Shown here piece after piece: positions 1 to 9,832 of a stretch of DNA of 64,000 nt. A program made the position numbers and the translations under genes. Every line of letters begins with the position of its first letter. The first letter of the stretch is position 1. The notes beneath the pieces are model-generated. The model was not told the DNA's origin. It saw nothing but the letters and a program-made list of their open reading frames with translations, and ran no database searches. The DNA comes from Streptomyces sp. MUM 2J (GTDB lineage: Bacteria > Actinomycetota > Actinomycetes > Streptomycetales > Streptomycetaceae): positions 62,001-126,000 of the forward strand of contig NZ_JADWYM010000014.1 in assembly GCF_022414535.1 (NCBI RefSeq). Direction: 5' to 3'.

Positions 1-457
1 TGCCCCGGGGCCGGGTGGAGCTGATGACCAGATCGTGGTGCCCGGCGGCCAGTCCCTCCAGGGTTTCCTCGGCGGTGCCGAAGGAGGTGCGCAGCGCGAG
101 CCCCTGGCCTTCGACGCCGGTCAGTTCCGTGAGCACGGGCAGGGCCCGCTCGGCGGTGAACTCCAGTGGGCCGGCGAGATGCAGTGTGCCCAGGGCGGAC
201 TCGTCGTCGAGGCCGGTCTCGGTGATCTCCACCAGGGCGTCCAGATGCGGGGCCGCCTTGTGGGCGAGTTCGTCACCGATGGTCGTCGGGGTCACTCCGC
301 GGGCCTGCCGCAGGAACAGGGGGCGGCCGAGCTGCCGTTCCAGGGCGCGGATCTGTGCGGTGACCGCCGGCTGCGAGAGACCGAGCAGGGCCGCTGCACG
401 GGTGAAGGAGCCGGCCCGATGCACGGTCACGAAAGTGCGCAGCAAGGCCAGATCCAT
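1..457 (-). CDS. LysR-family transcriptional regulator, 3' end cut by window edge
   Basis: Probable DNA-binding transcription factor. The start is ATG at 457, read leftward, with a good GGGAGG-type ribosome site about 7 bases before it. The visible N-terminus (MDLALLRTFVTVHRAGSFTR) and following segment (AAALLGLSQPAVTAQIRALE) is a classic LysR winged helix-turn-helix at about residues 15-40. The start of the effector-binding domain follows, and the frame stays open to the window edge. Family members are about 300 aa, so roughly half is missing. The effector and target are not visible. LysR proteins often control a divergent gene, but here the next gene upstream is on the same strand and ends toward this one behind a strong terminator, so the target may lie outside the window. 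The family call is secure; the function is unknown. Confidence 0.9.
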   Translation of the reverse strand, partial: MDLALLRTFVTVHRAGSFTRAAALLGLSQPAVTAQIRALERQLGRPLFLRQARGVTPTTIGDELAHKAAPHLDALVEITETGLDDESALGTLHLAGPLEFTAERALPVLTELTGVEGQGLALRTSFGTAEETLEGLAAGHHDLVISSTRPRG

Positions 458-584
458 GCCGCACCCTCCCTTGTCCCCACGCCCGTTCCCGCAGCCCCCC
501 GGCCCTGCTCAACTATAAATAAGTCGATAGGTCTCTGTCGCTACCGTGATTGGACACTGACACCCGGTCAACTAGCCTTGTTCG

Positions 585-649
585 CGCGGTTCTTCGCGCG
601 CAGAACCGCGGACGGTCCGAGCCACGAGGGGGGAGGCTCGGACCGTCCG
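585..649. terminator. Two overlapping hairpins, likely terminator of the PLP-enzyme gene
   Basis: Positions 609-623 and 635-649 form a perfect 15-bp stem with an 11-base loop. Positions 585-593 and 602-610 form a second perfect 9-bp stem that shares its last two bases with the first, so the two hairpins may be mutually exclusive. They lie 40 bases beyond the stop of the leftward PLP-enzyme gene, in front of the LysR promoter. No clear T-run follows, which is normal for Streptomyces terminators. Confidence 0.7.
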
Positions 650-688
650 ATCTGCGTAGCCGGACTCTGCCGGCCGTCTGCCGAGCGG

Positions 689-1840
689 TCAGCGCGCCGC
701 TTCCCGGAGCGCGTGCAGCACATCCGCCACCAGGTCCTCGGGATCCTCAGCGCCGACCGACATGCGGATGAAGCCCTCCGGCACGGCGTCCCCTCCCCAG
801 CGCCCACGCCGTTCGGCCGTGGAACGCACTCCCCCGAAACTCGTGGCGTCGTCGACGAGCCGCAGCGCGTCGAGGAAGCGGTCGGCATGCGCGCGCGAGG
901 GCAGCACGAACGAGATCACGCAGCCGTAGCGCCGCATCTGCTGTGAGGCGATCCTGTGCGAGGGGTCGTCAGGAAGTCCCGGATAGCGCAGCCCGGTCAC
1001 CTCCGGCTGCTCCCGCAGGGCCTCGGCCACCTTCAGAGCCGTGGCGTTCTGCCGGTCGACCCGCAACTGGAGCGTGGCGATCGAGCGGTGGGCGAGCCAG
1101 GCCTCCATGGGGCCAGGGATGGCACCGACGATCTTGCGCCAGCGGCGTACGGCGCCCATGGCCGCGGCATCCCGCCCGACGACGTATCCCAGCAGGACGT
1201 CGCCGTGGCCGGTGAGCTGCTTGGTCCCACTGGCCACGGCGAAGTCGGCCCCCAGCTCCAGCGGACGCTGCCCGAGCGGTGTCGCCAGAGTGTTGTCGAC
1301 GGCGACGAGGGCACCGCCCGCGTGGGCCGCCCCGACCAGCCGTCGTACGTCGCACACGTCCAGCCCGGGGTTCGACGGCGACTCGATCCACAGCAGCTTC
1401 GCGCCGTCCAGGACCTTCAGTTGTGCGTCACCCCCGGTCGGCGCGGTACGCACCTCGACGCCGTAGGCCTCCAGCTGGGCGCGCACCAGAGGCAGCACCT
1501 GGTACCCGTCGCTGGGCAGCACGACCGCGTCCCCGGCCCGCAACCGGGAGAAGAGCACGGCCGAGATGGCGGCCATGCCGGAGGCGAAGACCAGCGTCTC
1601 GGCTCCCTCTGCGCCGGGTGCCTCCAGATCGCCGATGGCCCGCTCCAGCAACGTCCAGGTCGGGTTCTCGTCCCTGCCGTAGGTGTACGGGCCCGTCGGG
1701 TCTCCCGGAAGGTGGAAGTGGGCGGCGAAGGCCGGGCCGGGGAGCGTGGGCTCATGCTTGACCGGCTCGGGCAGTCCGGCACGCACCGCGCGCGTGCCCT
1801 CCCCGGTGCCGCCTCCCCCTCCCCGTGCTGCGTTGCTCAT
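689..1840 (-). CDS. Cys/Met-metabolism PLP enzyme (cystathionine gamma-lyase/synthase-like)
   Basis: A 383-aa cytosolic PLP-dependent trans-sulfuration-type enzyme. It carries the YTYGRDENPT signature near residue 52 (the family's Y-x-R-x2-NP phosphate-binding segment), the FASGMAA region near 86, the VDNT motif near 181 and the Schiff-base lysine in SGTKQLTGHGD (K207). Length matches the family. The ATG overlaps the stop of ptpA as ATGA (1837-1840), so the two are co-transcribed and probably translationally coupled, ptpA first. Sequence alone does not separate cystathionine gamma-lyase from gamma-synthase or methionine gamma-lyase. The lyase assignment rests on the usual annotation of Streptomyces homologues and is inference. 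Confidence 0.85.
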   Translation of the reverse strand: MSNAARGGGGGTGEGTRAVRAGLPEPVKHEPTLPGPAFAAHFHLPGDPTGPYTYGRDENPTWTLLERAIGDLEAPGAEGAETLVFASGMAAISAVLFSRLRAGDAVVLPSDGYQVLPLVRAQLEAYGVEVRTAPTGGDAQLKVLDGAKLLWIESPSNPGLDVCDVRRLVGAAHAGGALVAVDNTLATPLGQRPLELGADFAVASGTKQLTGHGDVLLGYVVGRDAAAMGAVRRWRKIVGAIPGPMEAWLAHRSIATLQLRVDRQNATALKVAEALREQPEVTGLRYPGLPDDPSHRIASQQMRRYGCVISFVLPSRAHADRFLDALRLVDDATSFGGVRSTAERRGRWGGDAVPEGFIRMSVGAEDPEDLVADVLHALREAAR

Positions 1841-2325
1841 ACCGTCCGCCCTTCCACGTGCGCACGTACTGCGGCGAGCAGACCGTCGCTCGCTGCCTCC
1901 ACCATCTCAAGGCACTCCTCGAAGCCTTCCGGGCCCCCGTAGTAGGGGTCGGGCACCTCCAGGTCGCCGGCCGCGGGATCGTATGACCGCAGCAGGCGTA
2001 CCTTGGCGGCGTCCTCCTCGGTGGGGGCCAGGCGGCGCAGGGCCTTCAGATGGCCGGAGTCCAGGGCGATCACCAAATCGAGGTGGGAGAACCACGACGA
2101 CCGGAACCGGCGGGCGGTGTGGGCGGTGCCGTAGCCGGCCTCGTCGAGGACGGCCACGGTGCGCGGGTCGGCGCCGTCGCCCTCGTGCCAGCCACCGGTG
2201 CCGGCGCTGTCGGCCTCGACCAGGCCGCCGAGCCCGGCCTCCGCCACACGCGCGCGGAAGACGGACTCGGCCATCGGGGAGCGGCAGATGTTGCCGGTGC
2301 AGACGAAGCAGACGCGGTAGGCCAT
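1837..2325 (-). CDS. ptpA: Low-molecular-weight protein-tyrosine phosphatase
   Basis: A 162-aa enzyme that hydrolyses phosphotyrosine in proteins. The P-loop CTGNICRSP (C9 nucleophile, R15) sits at the N-terminus, and the general-acid loop DPYYGG is at about residues 126-131. Both are complete, so the enzyme should be active. Length and architecture match S. coelicolor PtpA, linked in the literature to secondary metabolism. It lies five bases after the small membrane protein gene and overlaps the PLP-enzyme gene by four bases, suggesting a three-gene leftward operon (membrane protein, ptpA, PLP enzyme). Confidence 0.93.
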   Translation of the reverse strand: MAYRVCFVCTGNICRSPMAESVFRARVAEAGLGGLVEADSAGTGGWHEGDGADPRTVAVLDEAGYGTAHTARRFRSSWFSHLDLVIALDSGHLKALRRLAPTEEDAAKVRLLRSYDPAAGDLEVPDPYYGGPEGFEECLEMVEAASDGLLAAVRAHVEGRTV

Positions 2326-2330
2326 GGAGT

Positions 2331-2708
2331 TCAGTCCCCGTCGGGCAGGATGACGTTGAGCGCCCAGGAGACGACCGAGATGATCAGTCCGCCCACGACG
2401 GCGGTCCAGAAGCCGTCCACCTGGAAGCTCAGGCCGAGCTGATCGCAGGCCCAGGACGTCAACAGCAGCATCAGGGCGTTGACGATGAGCGTGAACAGCC
2501 CGAGCGTCAGGATGAACAAGGGGAAGGTCAGCACCTTCACAATCGGCTTGACCACGGAGTTGACCAGGCCGAAGACCAGGGCGACGAGGAGAAGCGTGCC
2601 TATCTTCCTGCCTGTGCTGTCACCGGTCAGGGTGATCTTGTCGAGCAGCCATACGGCGACGGCCAGGGCCCCCGCGTTCGCGATCGTCTTGACTACAAAA
2701 TTCTTCAT
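2331..2708 (-). CDS. Phage-holin-4/YvlD-type small membrane protein
   Basis: A 125-aa integral membrane protein with about four hydrophobic segments, beginning MKNFVVKTIANAGALAVAVW. The segment VFGLVNSVVKPIVKVLTFPL, followed by LFILTLGLFTLIVNALMLLL, is typical of the family named for phage holin 4 (YvlD-like) that is widespread in bacterial chromosomes. It is not evidence of a prophage. I took the ATG at 2708 because an upstream in-frame start would add an unrelated charged leader. It is the first gene of a compact leftward group with ptpA. The cellular role is unknown. Confidence 0.8.
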   Translation of the reverse strand: MKNFVVKTIANAGALAVAVWLLDKITLTGDSTGRKIGTLLLVALVFGLVNSVVKPIVKVLTFPLFILTLGLFTLIVNALMLLLTSWACDQLGLSFQVDGFWTAVVGGLIISVVSWALNVILPDGD

Positions 2709-2778
2709 GTGTCTGATCGTGGCAGACGGAATCGGCCATGAGCAGATGTGAGTACGGAGACGAGGGCGGACAACGGCG

Positions 2779-3096
2779 ATGAAGGCATTCCGGTTGGACG
2801 AGCTGGAGGCGGAGCGCGCCGCCAACGACGGTGCCTACCTCCAGTTCCTGCGGGAGCGGAACATGTCGGTCGGTCTGTACGCGCTCGATGCCGGTGAGCA
2901 CGACCCGCAGAAGCCGCACCGGCAGGACGAGGTGTACTTCGTCGTCAGCGGCCGTGCCGCGCTCACCGTCGGCACGGAGACCACCCAGGTGGCGCGGGGC
3001 AGCGTGGTCTACGTGCCGGCCGGAGCCAGCCACCGGTTCCACCACATCAGCGAGGATCTGAGGGTGCTCGTGGTGTTCTCTCCGCCCGAGAGCTGA
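2779..3096 (+). CDS. Small single-domain cupin protein
   Basis: A 105-aa beta-barrel protein. Cupin motif 1 reads PHRQDEVYFVVSGRA (residues about 49-63) with the metal-binding His and Glu, and motif 2 reads GSVVYVPAGASHRFHH (about 74-89) with the second His. A metal site is therefore likely. Single-domain cupins are too diverse in function to assign a substrate. The gene is transcribed away from the ptpA group, sharing a 70-base divergent gap. Confidence 0.8.
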   Translation: MKAFRLDELEAERAANDGAYLQFLRERNMSVGLYALDAGEHDPQKPHRQDEVYFVVSGRAALTVGTETTQVARGSVVYVPAGASHRFHHISEDLRVLVVFSPPES

Positions 3097-3267
3097 GCGG
3101 GCGCCTCCGGGTTCCCTAGGGGATCGGTCAGGGGGAGACAAGGGGTGCGAGACCCCCGCGAGCCCCTGCCCGCGCCCTAGCATCGAGGCAGGACAACAAG
3201 AACACCCGGCGAACACCGGGTTCGGCGGCCCGGCACAGAAGCGGGCGGAAAGGTAGAGGCGAGGACA

Positions 3268-3480
3268 ATGCGGGAGATCTTCGCGGGACTGCCGTGGTGG
3301 GTGAAGTGGGTCGCGGTGCCCGTCATCGCCCTGGTCGTGTTCGGCAGCGTCATAGCGACCGTCGTCGGCTTCGTGATCGGCCTGCTGTTCAAGCTGCTGA
3401 TCTTCGTGGCGCTGGTCGGCGGACTGGTCTACATCGTGAGGAAGTTCACCTCTGGTTCGTCCTCGCGCGGCGACTGGTGA
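3268..3480 (+). CDS. DUF5326-type small membrane protein
   Basis: A 70-aa protein with one or two hydrophobic segments covering most of residues 8-55 (WWVKWVAVPVIALVVFGSVI, then IATVVGFVIGLLFKLLIFVA), a basic stretch (RKF) and a hydrophilic serine-rich tail. It matches a small Streptomyces-restricted family (DUF5326) found next to ssgR. GAGG precedes the ATG at suitable spacing. Function unknown. Confidence 0.7.
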   Translation: MREIFAGLPWWVKWVAVPVIALVVFGSVIATVVGFVIGLLFKLLIFVALVGGLVYIVRKFTSGSSSRGDW

Positions 3481-3679
3481 GGGGCGCGGGTGACCGCTGA
3501 TCGCCGGGAGAAGCGCCGGTTCCCTCGGGCGGGGGAAGTTTTCCGGACAGGACATCTGCGGGGTGTGGCCGACGGTTAAAGTCCGGAACCCGACGCGGGG
3601 GCGCCCCCTCGCTCGGTGTTCGCCTCCGCACCCGTGTTCCCCCGGCACGGGCTCCCCCCTCGCGTATCGGGAGTGATCC

Positions 3680-4543
3680 TTGGCCACGGTCGGCACCGCA
3701 CCCACGGAACGGCACGCACCCCCCGCACAGCCGCGTGCCTCCGCGCCGCCGCGGCAGCCGCCCGGGCCCCCGGACGTCACGGCGCAGCCGCACGCCCCGA
3801 CGACCCTGATCAGCTCCGTACAGCGCGCGATGCGCCTGCTGGAGGCCGTCGCCGGGCACGAGCACGGCGCCACGGCCAAGCACCTGGCCCGTGAGACCCG
3901 TCTCGCTCTGCCCACGGCCTACCACCTGCTGCGCACCCTGGTGCACGAGGGCTATCTGCGGCGCGACAAGGGGTTGTTCTTCCTGGGCGAGGCCGCCTGG
4001 CGGCTGAGTAGCGGGGCAGCGGCGCAGAAACGTCGCAGCACCATCGCCGAGGCGCTGGCACACTGGCGCGATTCGATCGGTGTGCCCGTGTATTACGCCC
4101 TGTATCGGGAGGGCGAGATCGAGGTCATGTGCGTCTCCGACACCCCCGGCAATCCGGCGGTCGAGGAGTGGGCCGACTTCCGCGAGACCGGCCATGCGCA
4201 CGCCATCGGACAGTGTCTGCTCTCCCAGCTCGACCAGGACGCCCGCCGCGACCACCTCGACCGCTACCCCGTGCAGGCCATCACCCCGTACACGGTGTCC
4301 GACCACGGCACGCTGCTACGGCGCCTGGACCGGATGCGGCGGATGGAACCCGTGATCGAGCGGCAGGAGTACGCGCTGGGAACCGTGTGCGCGGCGATTC
4401 CGATCACCGTGGGCACCACGGCCGCGACGATGGCCATCTCGCTGCCTCACGACCAGGCCGACCGGCTGCTCCCCGCCGTCCGCAAGCTCCAGGACGAGGC
4501 CGGCCGGCTGCTCGGCACCATCGCGGTCTCTATCAGCATCTGA
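3680..4543 (+). CDS. ssgR: IclR-family regulator SsgR, activator of ssgA
   Basis: An IclR-type transcription factor with an N-terminal winged helix (SVQRAMRLLEAVAGHEHGAT to LPTAYHLLRTLVHEGYLRRD) and a C-terminal effector domain. It lies directly upstream of ssgA in the same direction, as in S. coelicolor, where SsgR is needed for ssgA transcription during sporulation. The 287-aa version starts at TTG 3680, preceded by CGGGAG six bases away. The first ~45 residues are Ala/Pro-rich and lie outside the IclR fold, so a shorter start is possible. The product ends IAVSISI just before the ssgA promoter region. Confidence 0.88.
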   Translation: MATVGTAPTERHAPPAQPRASAPPRQPPGPPDVTAQPHAPTTLISSVQRAMRLLEAVAGHEHGATAKHLARETRLALPTAYHLLRTLVHEGYLRRDKGLFFLGEAAWRLSSGAAAQKRRSTIAEALAHWRDSIGVPVYYALYREGEIEVMCVSDTPGNPAVEEWADFRETGHAHAIGQCLLSQLDQDARRDHLDRYPVQAITPYTVSDHGTLLRRLDRMRRMEPVIERQEYALGTVCAAIPITVGTTAATMAISLPHDQADRLLPAVRKLQDEAGRLLGTIAVSISI

Positions 4544-4641
4544 AAACTTACTCCTTGTGATCCACCGTGTACTTTCAGCAAGATGCCACCAGTGTCAAGG
4601 GATTCATCCCAGCCAGTCGACGGCAAATGACGGGGTAGGCG

Positions 4642-5088
4642 ATGCGCGAGTCCGCACAGGCAGTACACGCAGAGGTCATGATGAGCTTCCTGGTGTCCGA
4701 GGAGCTCTCCTTCCGCATCCCGGTGGAGTTGCGCTACGAGACCGGTGATCCCTATGCCGTGCAGCTGACCTTCCATCTGCCCGGTGATTCCCCGGTGACC
4801 TGGGTGTTCGGCCGTGAGTTGCTGATCGACGGGCTGGGCCGGCCCTGTGGGGAGGGCGATGTGCGGGTCTCTCCGGTGGAACCGGACACCCTGGGTGAAG
4901 TACTGATCAGACTCCAGGTCGGCAGCGACCAGGCGGTGTTCCGCGCCTCCTCGGTGCCGCTCGTCGCCTTCCTCGACCGCACCGACAAGCTGGTGCCGCT
5001 GGGGCAGGAGGGCTCCCTGGCCGACTTCGACGCCCATCTCGACGAGGCCCTGGGCCGCATCCTGGCCGAGGAGCAGAGCGCGGGCTGA
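4642..5088 (+). CDS. ssgA: Sporulation and cell-division activator SsgA
   Basis: A SsgA-like protein (SALP) specific to sporulating actinomycetes. It promotes septum localisation and sporulation-specific division in aerial hyphae. The conserved core (MMSFLVSEELSFRIPVELRY and DRTDKLVPLGQEGSLADFDA) is nearly identical to the known SsgA sequence, giving high confidence for SsgA rather than another SALP. It follows ssgR by 98 bases, enough for its own SsgR-dependent promoter. The first ATG (4642) gives 148 aa; an internal Met-Met at residues 13-14 offers an alternative start. Its right neighbour is convergent, so ssgA is the end of its unit. Confidence 0.95.
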   Translation: MRESAQAVHAEVMMSFLVSEELSFRIPVELRYETGDPYAVQLTFHLPGDSPVTWVFGRELLIDGLGRPCGEGDVRVSPVEPDTLGEVLIRLQVGSDQAVFRASSVPLVAFLDRTDKLVPLGQEGSLADFDAHLDEALGRILAEEQSAG

Positions 5089-5170
5089 GCCGGCGGTGCG
5101 GGCGGCGGAAGGCTTCCCTTCGGGAGGAGGGGCGCAGGAACGCTTCTTCAGCGGGCCGGGCCCACCTCGA

Positions 5171-6532
5171 TCAGCGCTTCCGCCGCCGCCCCCGCCCGCC
5201 GCGCACCGCTGTCCCGTTCGTCACCTTGTCCGGGGCCGGTGACCCCGGACGGTCCGCCGAGACCACCAGCGCCGCCAGCGCCGTGGTGACCGGGACCGAG
5301 GCGACCAGGCCGATGGAACCGATCAGCGTACGGACGATCTCCTCGGCGACCAGCTCGCTGTTGGCGACCGCCCCCACGCTGCTCTGCGCGATGGAGAAGA
5401 GCAGCAGCAGCGGCAGCGCCGCGCCCGCATAGGCCAGAACCAGTGTGTTGACGACGGACGCGATGTGGTCCCGCCCGATGCGGATGCCGGCGCGGTACAA
5501 ACCGCGCCAGCCCATTGACGGGTTCGCCTCGTGCAGTTCCCAGACCGCCGAGGTCTGCGTGACCGTCACATCGTCGAGCACACCCAGCGAGCCGATGATG
5601 ACTCCGGCGAGCAGGAGACCGCTCATGTCGATCGACGGATACAAGCCGTGGATCAGACCGGTGTTGTCGTCGGTGTTGCCGGTGAGTGCCGCCCAGCCGA
5701 TGAACAGTGAGCCGAGGACGCCGATCAGCAGCAGGGAGACGAGCGTGCCGAGCACAGCCACCGAGGTCCGGGCCGACAGGCCGTGACACAGGTAGAGCGC
5801 GATCAGCATGATCGCGCTGGCGCCGACGACCGCCACGAGCAGTGGGTTCGAGCCCTGCAGGATCGCCGGCAGGATGAAGAAGTTCAGCACAAGGAAGCTG
5901 ATGGCCAGCGCGACCAGAGCCATCACGCCCCTCAGCCGCCCGACCAGTACAACGGCGAGCGCGAAGATTCCGGCGAGCAGCGCCAGCGGGAAGCGGCGGT
6001 TGACGTCGGCCACCGAGTACTGCAGTTCCCTAGGGGCGGAGGGCTCGTAGGCGACCACGACCTCCTCGCCCCGGTGGAGCTGGCGGGACTGGTCCGGTTG
6101 CACGATCTCGGTGAACGTACGGCCCCGGTCCTCGCCCGAGTCGACGCGGATCGTCGCCTTCTTGCAGGTGCCGGCCGCACGCTCCTGGGCGGATGACCCT
6201 CCGGCCGCGGAGGTGCTTCCGGCCTGGGCGCCCCCCGAGGCATGGACGGACGTGCAGCTCACGTCGACGACCTCGGTGACCGTTGCCTGCTGCGTCTGCC
6301 GGTCGAAGCCGACGCCCGTACGCGCGTGCGCCGGCGCACCGCCGGGCCACAGCACGGCGAGCCCGACCACCACGGCAGCGGCGAACGGGATGAGAACGGC
6401 CGCGATGACCTTGCGCAGGTGCCGGGAGACGGGCGCTGCCGGGCCATGATGGTGGCTGTGACCGTGCGAGTGGCCGTGTCCACCTTCGGGTCCGGGATCC
6501 GGGCGATACGGGGGCTGGTGTGTCGTGGTCAC
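5171..6532 (-). CDS. YibE/F-like multi-pass membrane protein with His-rich N-terminus
   Basis: A 453-aa protein. The N-terminal cytoplasmic tail carries a His/Gly cluster (GGHGHSHGHSHHHG, residues 18-31), then a membrane anchor at about 42-62, an extracytoplasmic domain (about 65-175) and seven to eight further membrane helices. The C-terminal helical part (LDDVTVTQTSAVWEL, VNTLVLAYAGAALPLLLLFS) is typical of the YibE/F family. The family's role is unproven. The His cluster suggests metal binding and the topology suggests transport, but both are inference. It starts at GTG 6532 and is convergent with ssgA, head-to-head with the thiC leader. Confidence 0.8.
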   Translation of the reverse strand: MTTTHQPPYRPDPGPEGGHGHSHGHSHHHGPAAPVSRHLRKVIAAVLIPFAAAVVVGLAVLWPGGAPAHARTGVGFDRQTQQATVTEVVDVSCTSVHASGGAQAGSTSAAGGSSAQERAAGTCKKATIRVDSGEDRGRTFTEIVQPDQSRQLHRGEEVVVAYEPSAPRELQYSVADVNRRFPLALLAGIFALAVVLVGRLRGVMALVALAISFLVLNFFILPAILQGSNPLLVAVVGASAIMLIALYLCHGLSARTSVAVLGTLVSLLLIGVLGSLFIGWAALTGNTDDNTGLIHGLYPSIDMSGLLLAGVIIGSLGVLDDVTVTQTSAVWELHEANPSMGWRGLYRAGIRIGRDHIASVVNTLVLAYAGAALPLLLLFSIAQSSVGAVANSELVAEEIVRTLIGSIGLVASVPVTTALAALVVSADRPGSPAPDKVTNGTAVRGGRGRRRKR

Positions 6533-6665
6533 CGACCGATCATCGCAACAACGAGGGGGGCCCTCTGTTCACCGCGCCCGAATTGACGCTAGCGTGGAGG
6601 CACCTTTGCACACGCGGGAGCTCGGAGCACCGGGCTGAGAGGGCGCTGACCTTCGTCTTTGCGGT

Positions 6666-6679
6666 GTTTCACGTGGAAC
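6666..6679. promoter_or_regulatory. parS-like ParB site inside the thiC leader
   Basis: GTTTCACGTGGAAC differs from the Streptomyces parS consensus GTTTCACGTGAAAC at one position. It lies within the variable arm of the TPP riboswitch, 32 bases centre-to-centre from a second site. Single-mismatch parS sites are common around Streptomyces oriC. Occupancy by ParB is inferred. Confidence 0.7.
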
Positions 6680-6697
6680 GTCACGTCACCCTGTGAT

Positions 6698-6711
6698 GTT
6701 TCACGCGAAAC
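6698..6711. promoter_or_regulatory. Second parS-like ParB site inside the thiC leader
   Basis: GTTTCACGCGAAAC differs from consensus parS at one central position. Together with 6666-6679 it makes a parS doublet in the untranslated leader of thiC. Confidence 0.65.
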
Positions 6712-6771
6712 CTGGAAGACGGTGACCGCTGCGTCGACCGCCGAACCTGTTACCGGGTAATGCCGGCGTAG

Positions 6772-8592
<1,821 letters not shown>

Positions 8593-8651
8593 CGGCAGGT
8601 CGGAAGGTGGCGTGCCGGGGCACGGGCGGCCACGAGGCCGGCCGGGTCCCC

Positions 8652-8733
8652 ATCGGGCACGCCCCCCCGCACCGCTCACGCGGCTGCCGGTGTCGTACGA
8701 CCCGGTCAGTCGCGTGCGGGGCGGCTGCCCGAT
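8652..8733. terminator. Imperfect long hairpin between convergent genes
   Basis: ATCGGGCA (8652-8659) pairs with 8726-8733 and CCCCGCA (8665-8671) pairs with 8715-8721, with an internal loop between them. It sits between the stop of thiC and the stop of the leftward membrane-protein gene and could end transcription from both sides. Confidence 0.45.
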
Positions 8734-8773
8734 CGGCCTGCACCACCGCTGGGCGGAGGAGCGGGCCGACGGG

Positions 8774-9637
8774 CTATTCCGGCTGGTGTTCCGGGCCCCC
8801 GAAATCCGGACTGCTGAAGTCGGGGCTGGTGAAGCTCGGACGCGGTCCCGTGGAGCCGTCCTCGGGACTGCTGAATCCCGGACGGTCGTAGCCCAGGCGC
8901 GGCATGCGCCCGGTCGGCGCCGACGGCGCCGCGCGATGCACGGCGGCCGCGGTGCCGGGGTCGGCGAGGGCCTCGCGCAGGAACGGCAGGATTCCCCGTT
9001 CCAGGAGGGACTCGCACCAGGCCTCCTTGGCCCGGGCCACCTCCTCGTTCAGCTCGCCGTAGGGTCCGGACGCGCGGGAGGGCCGGTTACGCAGGGCGGT
9101 GACCAGCAGTCCGACCGTGGCGACGAGGATCGAGGCCGCGGTCAGGGCGCCGAACACCCACCCTGCGGTGAGCATGGTCCGGGCGAAGGCCGGCGCGGGG
9201 TCGAGCATCCTCAGGGTGTAGCCCACGAGCAGGAAGATCGCCGCCGCGGTTCCGGCGAGGACCGGGGCGAGGACGGCGACGACGGCCACCGCGCCCGCGC
9301 CGGCGGTCTCGGCGGCCTCTCCTGTGGTGGTGGCGAGGCCCACCGCGCCGGTGCCCGGCTCCGCCGCCTGGGAAGCGCGGCCGGAGGTGCTGGGGGCGGA
9401 GGGTGCCGGACGACGTACTTCCTCGCGGATCTTCACGTAGTGCTGGTACTCGGTCGCGGCCGCCGCGGTGATGAGTGCGGTGGCGTTCAGCGCCATGGTG
9501 CGCAGTTGTTCGGGGTTGAGCCGCTGTCCGACAGCGGCCAGCTCCGGTCGGTTCGGTGCGGAGCGCAGCGCCTCATCGAGGAGCCGCTCGTACTCCTGGC
9601 GGTCCTCGCTGAGCAGGTGCTGCGGAACGCTGTTCAT
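8774..9637 (-). CDS. Streptomyces membrane protein of unknown function
   Basis: About 287 aa. The N-terminus is acidic and helical ([20 protein letters not shown]). There are two hydrophobic stretches ([40 protein letters not shown]) and a C-terminal tail rich in Ser, Pro and Phe with short repeats ([21 protein letters not shown]). Two in-frame ATGs lie six bases apart (9643, 9637). The GGGGG ribosome site abuts the first but is six bases before the second, so I use 9637. I do not recognise a named domain. The Pro/Ser tail could be a protein-interaction or phosphorylation segment (inference). Confidence 0.65.
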   Translation of the reverse strand: MNSVPQHLLSEDRQEYERLLDEALRSAPNRPELAAVGQRLNPEQLRTMALNATALITAAAATEYQHYVKIREEVRRPAPSAPSTSGRASQAAEPGTGAVGLATTTGEAAETAGAGAVAVVAVLAPVLAGTAAAIFLLVGYTLRMLDPAPAFARTMLTAGWVFGALTAASILVATVGLLVTALRNRPSRASGPYGELNEEVARAKEAWCESLLERGILPFLREALADPGTAAAVHRAAPSAPTGRMPRLGYDRPGFSSPEDGSTGPRPSFTSPDFSSPDFGGPEHQPE

Positions 9638-9832
9638 GTGCATCCCCCGATGCTCCGTAGGGCTTGGGGCTCGCATGACGAACGAGCCGTCGGGCAGAAA
9701 CGGAGGGGAGCCTGCTACGGATAAGCCGATGGTAGAGCCGTCATGCCACAGGGTGACAGGGGGTTTCCACAAATTCGCCTCTGGCCTGCGCCGTTCGCCG
9801 ACGGCCGACCGGGGGCGGGGCCCTGCGAACGG

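Noticed and set aside
2331..2708. Prophage holin
   Set aside because: The family name is misleading; no lysin or other phage genes are near, and this family is widespread on chromosomes.
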